A DNA stretch of 64,000 bases, taken from positions 186,001 through 250,000 of the forward strand of contig NZ_JBBCAT010000004.1 of the NCBI RefSeq assembly GCF_037203705.1. The letters are read 5' to 3'. Shown here piece after piece: positions 60,325 to 64,000 of the stretch; within the stretch, counting starts at the first letter, position 1, and each line of letters opens with the position of its first letter. The DNA is from Prosthecomicrobium sp. N25 (GTDB lineage: Bacteria; Pseudomonadota; Alphaproteobacteria; Rhizobiales; Ancalomicrobiaceae). The position numbers and the translations under genes were made by a program. The notes beneath the pieces were generated by a model, which saw only the letters and a list, made by a program, of their open reading frames with translations, searched no databases and was not told where the DNA came from.

Positions 60325-60496
60325 CTCCGGTGGTCGTGTCCAGAACGTTGGAGCAGCAGGCCCTAATATGCAGTGAACGGCTACCGTTACGGCAATGAAC
60401 GCGGTTGTGCCGAGGGCGCGGTCGGCGGCCAAGTTGGCGTTTGCGGTCACTCGATTATGATGTCGGCATCCCTCCGACGGTCACCCGAGTCGCACC

Positions 60497-60904
60497 ATGG
60501 CGGTTCCGCCTCTCCTGCATGTCGTCCTGGTCTTCGTCGGCGGCGGGCTCGGGTCCGTCCTGCGGTATCTGACGAGCCTCGCGGCGCTCGCCCTGTTCGG
60601 GCCGGGCTTCCCCTGGGGGACGCTGACGGTCAACGTGGTGGGCTCGGGCGTGATGGGCTTCGTCGCCGCCTACATCGTGCTGCGCTGGACGCCCGAAGGG
60701 GGCGGCGACGCGCTGCGCCTCTTCCTGATGACCGGCGTCCTCGGGGGCTTCACCACCTTCTCGGCTTTCTCGCTCGACGTCCTGACGCTCTGGCAGCGGG
60801 GTGCCGTCGGAACCGCCACGGTCTATGCGGTCGTGTCCGTGGCGGTCTCGATCCTGGCGCTGGTGCTCGCCGCGGCGGCGACGCGGTCCCTGATGGTGGG
60901 CTGA
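60497..60904 (+). CDS. crcB: CrcB/Fluc fluoride channel
   Basis: 135 residues with four membrane helices. GGGLGSVLRYLTSLAA, the conserved WGTLTVNVVGSGVMGF with the Asn, and GGFTTFSAFSLD near 75-86 are family signatures. It exports fluoride as a dual-topology dimer. No fluoride riboswitch is visible upstream. 48 bases before rluC, often linked in Rhizobiales. Confidence 0.95.
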   Translation: MAVPPLLHVVLVFVGGGLGSVLRYLTSLAALALFGPGFPWGTLTVNVVGSGVMGFVAAYIVLRWTPEGGGDALRLFLMTGVLGGFTTFSAFSLDVLTLWQRGAVGTATVYAVVSVAVSILALVLAAAATRSLMVG

Positions 60905-60952
60905 CCCGGTTCGGCCTTGCATCGCGCCCGGGATTCGGCCAAGGGAAGCCCC

Positions 60953-61954
60953 ATGGCACAGGTCGAAAACAAGGCGGTCGTCGAGGACGAGGCCGGGCTC
61001 AGGCTCGACCGCTGGTTCAAGCTGCACTACCCGGGCCTGGGCTTCGGCGCGCTGCAGAAGCTCGTCCGCACGGGCCAGGTGCGCGTGGACGGCAAGCGGG
61101 TGGAGACCTCGACGCGCCTCGTCTCCGGGCAGTCCGTGCGCGTCCCCCCGCTGGCCGCGGGGACCACGGAGGGCGAGGAGGCGCCGAAGCGGGCGATGCC
61201 GCGGGCGGACGGCGACGACGCGGCGTTCCTGCGGTCGATCACCCTGTGGGAAGACGAAGACGTGCTCGTCCTCAACAAGCCGGCCGGCCTCGCCGTGCAG
61301 GGGGGGTCGGGGCTGACCCGGCACGTCGACGCCATGCTGGAGGCGCTCAAGGACAGGAAGGGGCAGGTGCCGCGGCTCGTGCATCGGCTCGACCGCGAGA
61401 CGGCCGGGTGCCTGGTGGTCGCCAAGACGCGCTCGATGGCGGCCGAACTGGCGGCGACGTTCCGCTCGCGCTCGGCGCGCAAGATCTATTGGGCACTGGT
61501 CGCCGGCGTGCCGAAGCCGCAGCAGGGCCGGATCTCGACCTGGCTCGCCCGGGACGAGGCGGACGGTGAGCGCATGAAGGTGGCCCGCCACGGCGAGGAA
61601 GGGGCGGCCCATGCGCTGACCCACTATGCGGTGGTCGACACGGCCGGCCCGAAGCTCGCCTGGCTGTCGCTGAAGCCGGTGACCGGGCGCACGCACCAGC
61701 TCCGCGCCCACTGTGCCCATATCGGCCACCCGATCGTCGGCGACCCGAAATACTTCGTCAAACGGGACTGGGACCTGCCGGGGGGCATGCAGAACCGGCT
61801 CCACCTGCTGGCCCGGCGGATCGTGCTGCCGCATCCGCGCGGAAAGGGCTCGATCGACGTGACGGCGCCGCTGCCGCCGCACATGCAGCAGTCCTGGAAC
61901 CTCCTCGGCTTCGACGCCAAGGCGTACGACAGGTCGGAGGAGACCGAGGACTGA
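60953..61954 (+). CDS. rluC: RluC/RluD-family 23S rRNA pseudouridine synthase
   Basis: 333 residues. N-terminal S4 domain (LRLDRWFKLHY through VRTGQVRVDGKRV), then the synthase domain with the catalytic HRLDRETAG (Asp147) and TGRTHQLRAH. Makes pseudouridines in 23S rRNA. Start ATG at 60,953 after GGGAAG. Same strand as crcB; paralogue at 62,698. Confidence 0.9.
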   Translation: MAQVENKAVVEDEAGLRLDRWFKLHYPGLGFGALQKLVRTGQVRVDGKRVETSTRLVSGQSVRVPPLAAGTTEGEEAPKRAMPRADGDDAAFLRSITLWEDEDVLVLNKPAGLAVQGGSGLTRHVDAMLEALKDRKGQVPRLVHRLDRETAGCLVVAKTRSMAAELAATFRSRSARKIYWALVAGVPKPQQGRISTWLARDEADGERMKVARHGEEGAAHALTHYAVVDTAGPKLAWLSLKPVTGRTHQLRAHCAHIGHPIVGDPKYFVKRDWDLPGGMQNRLHLLARRIVLPHPRGKGSIDVTAPLPPHMQQSWNLLGFDAKAYDRSEETED

Positions 61955-61960
61955 GGCCGC

Positions 61961-62629
61961 TCAGAACTTGTAGCGGACGCCGAGCGTGCCGAACTGGATG
62001 CCGCCGGCGGCGTTGCGGAAGATCGCGGCCTTGCCCCACCAGTCGCGTCCGCCGGAGCGATGCTGCAGGCGGGCGAAGACCTCCCAGTTGCTGTCCGGGG
62101 CCGCGAAGGTCACCTCGGGGGAGAGGTAGTGCAGCAGGTAGGCGCGCCGTCCGCTGCGCTCCTCCTCGTATTTCGGCACGTCCGTCGCGACGTTGAAACC
62201 GGTCGAGACCGCCACGCTGGTGCGGACGTAGTTGTTCCAAGGGAACCAGATCCAGCGACCGTAAAGGGCGACCCAGGCCTCGCCCTCGGTCTGAGCCCCG
62301 AACCGCTTGCCGACGCCGACCTCGCCCTCGAAGCGGACGAACTCGCCGACCGACAGCAGGCGCTTGGAGACGGCCAGGCCGACGAAGCCGGCGTCGCCCC
62401 ACTTCCACTGTGACGGCGGAACGAAACCGTCCACGCCGAACATCTTGGACATGGCGCTGTCGATGCGGCGGCCGGCAAAGAGCGACACGGCACAGTCGCC
62501 GGCGCAGTAGGCCGAGGAGTCGAGCCGCGGCCCGACGAGTTCCAGGTTCTGGGCCCGGACGGGCAGCGCCGACGCGAGGAGGACGAGGAAGGCGAGCAGG
62601 AGGCGACTTGGTTCTCTTCCGAACTTCAT
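61961..62629 (-). CDS. predicted outer-membrane beta-barrel protein
   Basis: 222 residues, not a named family for certain. Signal peptide 1-25 (RLLLAFLVLLASALPVRA-Q). Alternating hydrophobic strands follow and it ends in Phe (GTLGVRYKF), the barrel-assembly signature. RLQHRSGG near residue 185 recalls the H-x-S/R-G segment of lipid A acylhydrolase-like barrels (PagL group), but the match is weak. Between two pseudouridine synthase genes in the opposite direction. Confidence 0.6.
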   Translation of the reverse strand: MKFGREPSRLLLAFLVLLASALPVRAQNLELVGPRLDSSAYCAGDCAVSLFAGRRIDSAMSKMFGVDGFVPPSQWKWGDAGFVGLAVSKRLLSVGEFVRFEGEVGVGKRFGAQTEGEAWVALYGRWIWFPWNNYVRTSVAVSTGFNVATDVPKYEEERSGRRAYLLHYLSPEVTFAAPDSNWEVFARLQHRSGGRDWWGKAAIFRNAAGGIQFGTLGVRYKF

Positions 62630-62697
62630 GCGACCATTCCCGCCCCAGATTTCCGGGCCCCAGTGCGGGCCGGTGCCCCGACCCGAGAACGAGGCCC

Positions 62698-63660
62698 ATG
62701 ACCGACCCGTTCGCTCCGCCGCCGCAGGATCCGATGTGCCGATCGGTGCATCGATCCGAGGCTGGAATGCGATTAGATAGGTATATTCGAATACATTGGC
62801 CCCAACTAGCGTTCGGAGCAGTTTCGAATGCACTGAGGCGCGGGCGCATCACCGTGGACGGGCGGCGGGCGAAGCCGACCGACCGGCTCGGTGCCGACCA
62901 GGTCGTGCGCCTCGGCGGGCTCGGGGGCGAATCTGCCCGCCTGCGGGCGGCCCCCAGTGCCGGAGGAGAGGCGGCGGCGGAGCCGTCGCCGACCGACCGG
63001 GCCTTCCTCGACTCGATTCTCGTCTATCGGGACGACGAGCTCCTGGTCTTCGACAAGCCGGCAGGGCTCGCCGTTCACGCGGGGACGCGGACCACGCGGC
63101 ACCTGGAAGGCCTCCTCGCCGCCTATGCGGACCCGGAGCACGGGCGGCCGAGACTGGTGCACCGGCTCGACAAGGACACCTCCGGACTGATCGTCGCCGC
63201 CCGGCGGCGCGAGATCGCGGCGCAACTCGGGCGTGCCTTCGCGGCGCGGGACGTGACGAAGGAGTACCGGGCGGTCGTCGCGGGCGTGCCGAGCCCGGGA
63301 ACCGGCACGATCGAGCTTCCCCTCGCCAAGGTGGAGACCGCGGCGGGCGGACGCGTCGTGGCGGGTCATCGTCCGGAGGCATCGCCGGCCCTCACCCGCT
63401 ATGCGGTCCTGTCGGCGAGCCCGGACGGGGCGCGGAGCCTCGTCGCGCTGCGGCCCGAGACCGGGCGGCAGCACCAGCTGCGCGTCCACATGGCGGCGAT
63501 CGGACATGCCATCCTGGGCGACCGCCTCTATGGCGGGGCCGCAGCGCAGCGCGCGGACCGGCTGCTCCTGCACGCCGCCCGCCTGACCTTCCGGCATCCG
63601 CGAGGCGGAACCCTCGATCTGTCCGCCCCAGTGCCTGCGGTCTTTGACGTCGCGGATTGA
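62698..63660 (+). CDS. second RluC-family pseudouridine synthase
   Basis: 320 residues. S4 domain (MRLDRYIRIHWPQLAFGAVS), catalytic HRLDKDTSGLIV (Asp158) and TGRQHQLRVHMAAIGHAI. Target RNA site unknown; RluC-like by order and motifs. Start at 62,698 (MTDPFAPPP); an internal ATG at MRLDRY is possible. Local codon use near 62,770-62,830 is AT-richer. Confidence 0.85.
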   Translation: MTDPFAPPPQDPMCRSVHRSEAGMRLDRYIRIHWPQLAFGAVSNALRRGRITVDGRRAKPTDRLGADQVVRLGGLGGESARLRAAPSAGGEAAAEPSPTDRAFLDSILVYRDDELLVFDKPAGLAVHAGTRTTRHLEGLLAAYADPEHGRPRLVHRLDKDTSGLIVAARRREIAAQLGRAFAARDVTKEYRAVVAGVPSPGTGTIELPLAKVETAAGGRVVAGHRPEASPALTRYAVLSASPDGARSLVALRPETGRQHQLRVHMAAIGHAILGDRLYGGAAAQRADRLLLHAARLTFRHPRGGTLDLSAPVPAVFDVAD

Positions 63661-63720
63661 CTGCCGGTTACAGACCTCGACCCCCCCAGCCAAAATGAAA
63701 CATTTCTCGTCACGCGGCTG

Positions 63721-63751
63721 TTGACGCGTAATTGCGATCATTCATTACTAG
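63721..63751 (+). promoter_or_regulatory. candidate promoter in the AT-rich 63,690-63,860 region
   Basis: TTGACG (63,721-63,726) is followed by ATTACT after 17 bases or TACTAG after 19. It precedes the partial secreted-protein gene by about 130 bases. Weak -10. Confidence 0.35.
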
Positions 63752-63876
63752 AATGTCAGATGAATTCCGCAGCTGATTCGCCGGGGATTGGCGTTTACTA
63801 TTTGTTAACGAATTTATTTCTGGGTCCGGCCGAATCAGATTCGGGGTTCTAGACTTTCTGTGCTTGGAGATTTGCG

Positions 63877-64000
63877 ATGACCCATACGACTCTCTTTCGT
63901 TTTGCGGCGGCCGGCCTTCTCGCGACGGCCGTCCTCGGTTCGGGCGAGGCCTCGGCCCAGTCCCAGCGGCGCGTTCCGGACGGCTGCCCCGTCACCCATG
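63877..64000 (+). CDS. N-terminus of a secreted protein (runs off window)
   Basis: Forty-one codons are visible from ATG 63,877 after TTGGAGATTTGCG. A signal peptide is clear: basic/polar start, hydrophobic FAAAGLLATAVLGSG, cleavage near ASA-Q (about residue 26), then SQRRVPDGCPVTH. Too little remains to name a family. It starts beyond an AT-rich stretch unlike the rest of the region. Confidence 0.6.
   Translation, partial: MTHTTLFRFAAAGLLATAVLGSGEASAQSQRRVPDGCPVTH

Noticed and set aside
60305-60496. Possible fluoride riboswitch before crcB
   Set aside because: The conserved GATGG...CTCCT-type core and pseudoknot pieces are not present.

Overview
The window is a high-GC alphaproteobacterial chromosome segment, most likely from the Hyphomicrobiales (Rhizobiales). 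The signs are the translation-gene order, GTG/TTG starts, two tuf copies, and a LuxR-type regulator between rpoC and rpsL. Family or genus cannot be settled from the sequence alone. GC is clearly lower at about 1-3,480 and 8,255-8,754, which suggests acquired DNA.

Layout: (1) 1-3,474 is the end of a foreign segment. It carries an OLD-family ATPase/TOPRIM nuclease (5' end outside the window) overlapping a UvrD-like helicase, a Gabija-like defence pair. It stops just 3' of a tRNA-Thr, next to a truncated tRNA-Thr-like remnant. (2) 4,033-9,367 holds a DUF1203 protein, rlmB, a secreted heparinase II/III-like protein, tRNA-Tyr, a HEPN-like small protein, tRNA-Gly and a Rid-family protein. (3) 9,473-44,580 is the translation/transcription block: tuf1, tRNA-Trp, secE-nusG, rplKA, rplJL, rpoBC, a LuxR-type regulator, then str (rpsL-rpsG-fusA-tuf2), S10, spc and alpha operons in one direction up to a strong terminator after rplQ. 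Long leaders with hairpins precede rplK, rplJ, rpoB, rpsL and rpsM. (4) 44,654-55,319 holds a LysE exporter, an HxlR regulator, and a one-carbon cluster: a Rieske oxygenase and its reductase (glycine-betaine demethylase type), a small PF13769-type protein, MetV-like and MetF proteins, a methyl-THF:corrinoid methyltransferase, and a RACo-like corrinoid activator. A reversed parDE module splits the cluster. An unrecognised membrane-anchored protein follows. (5) 55,327-64,000 holds msrQ without msrP, an HtrA/Deg protease, rarA, an HD-GYP protein with a degenerate receiver-like N-terminus, crcB, two RluC-type pseudouridine synthases around an outer-membrane-type protein, and the start of a secreted protein.

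How the genes work together: region 3 is the growth-linked core. In region 4 a coherent reading is that methyl groups are removed from betaine-like compounds both oxidatively (GbcAB type) and through a corrinoid protein. The corrinoid-bound methyl would pass to THF and be oxidised by MetF/MetV. The corrinoid protein and a substrate-specific MttB-type methyltransferase are absent here and must be encoded elsewhere, if they exist. The most interesting parts are the OLD/UvrD pair at the tRNA-Thr boundary and the split one-carbon cluster with its two uncharacterised small or membrane proteins.
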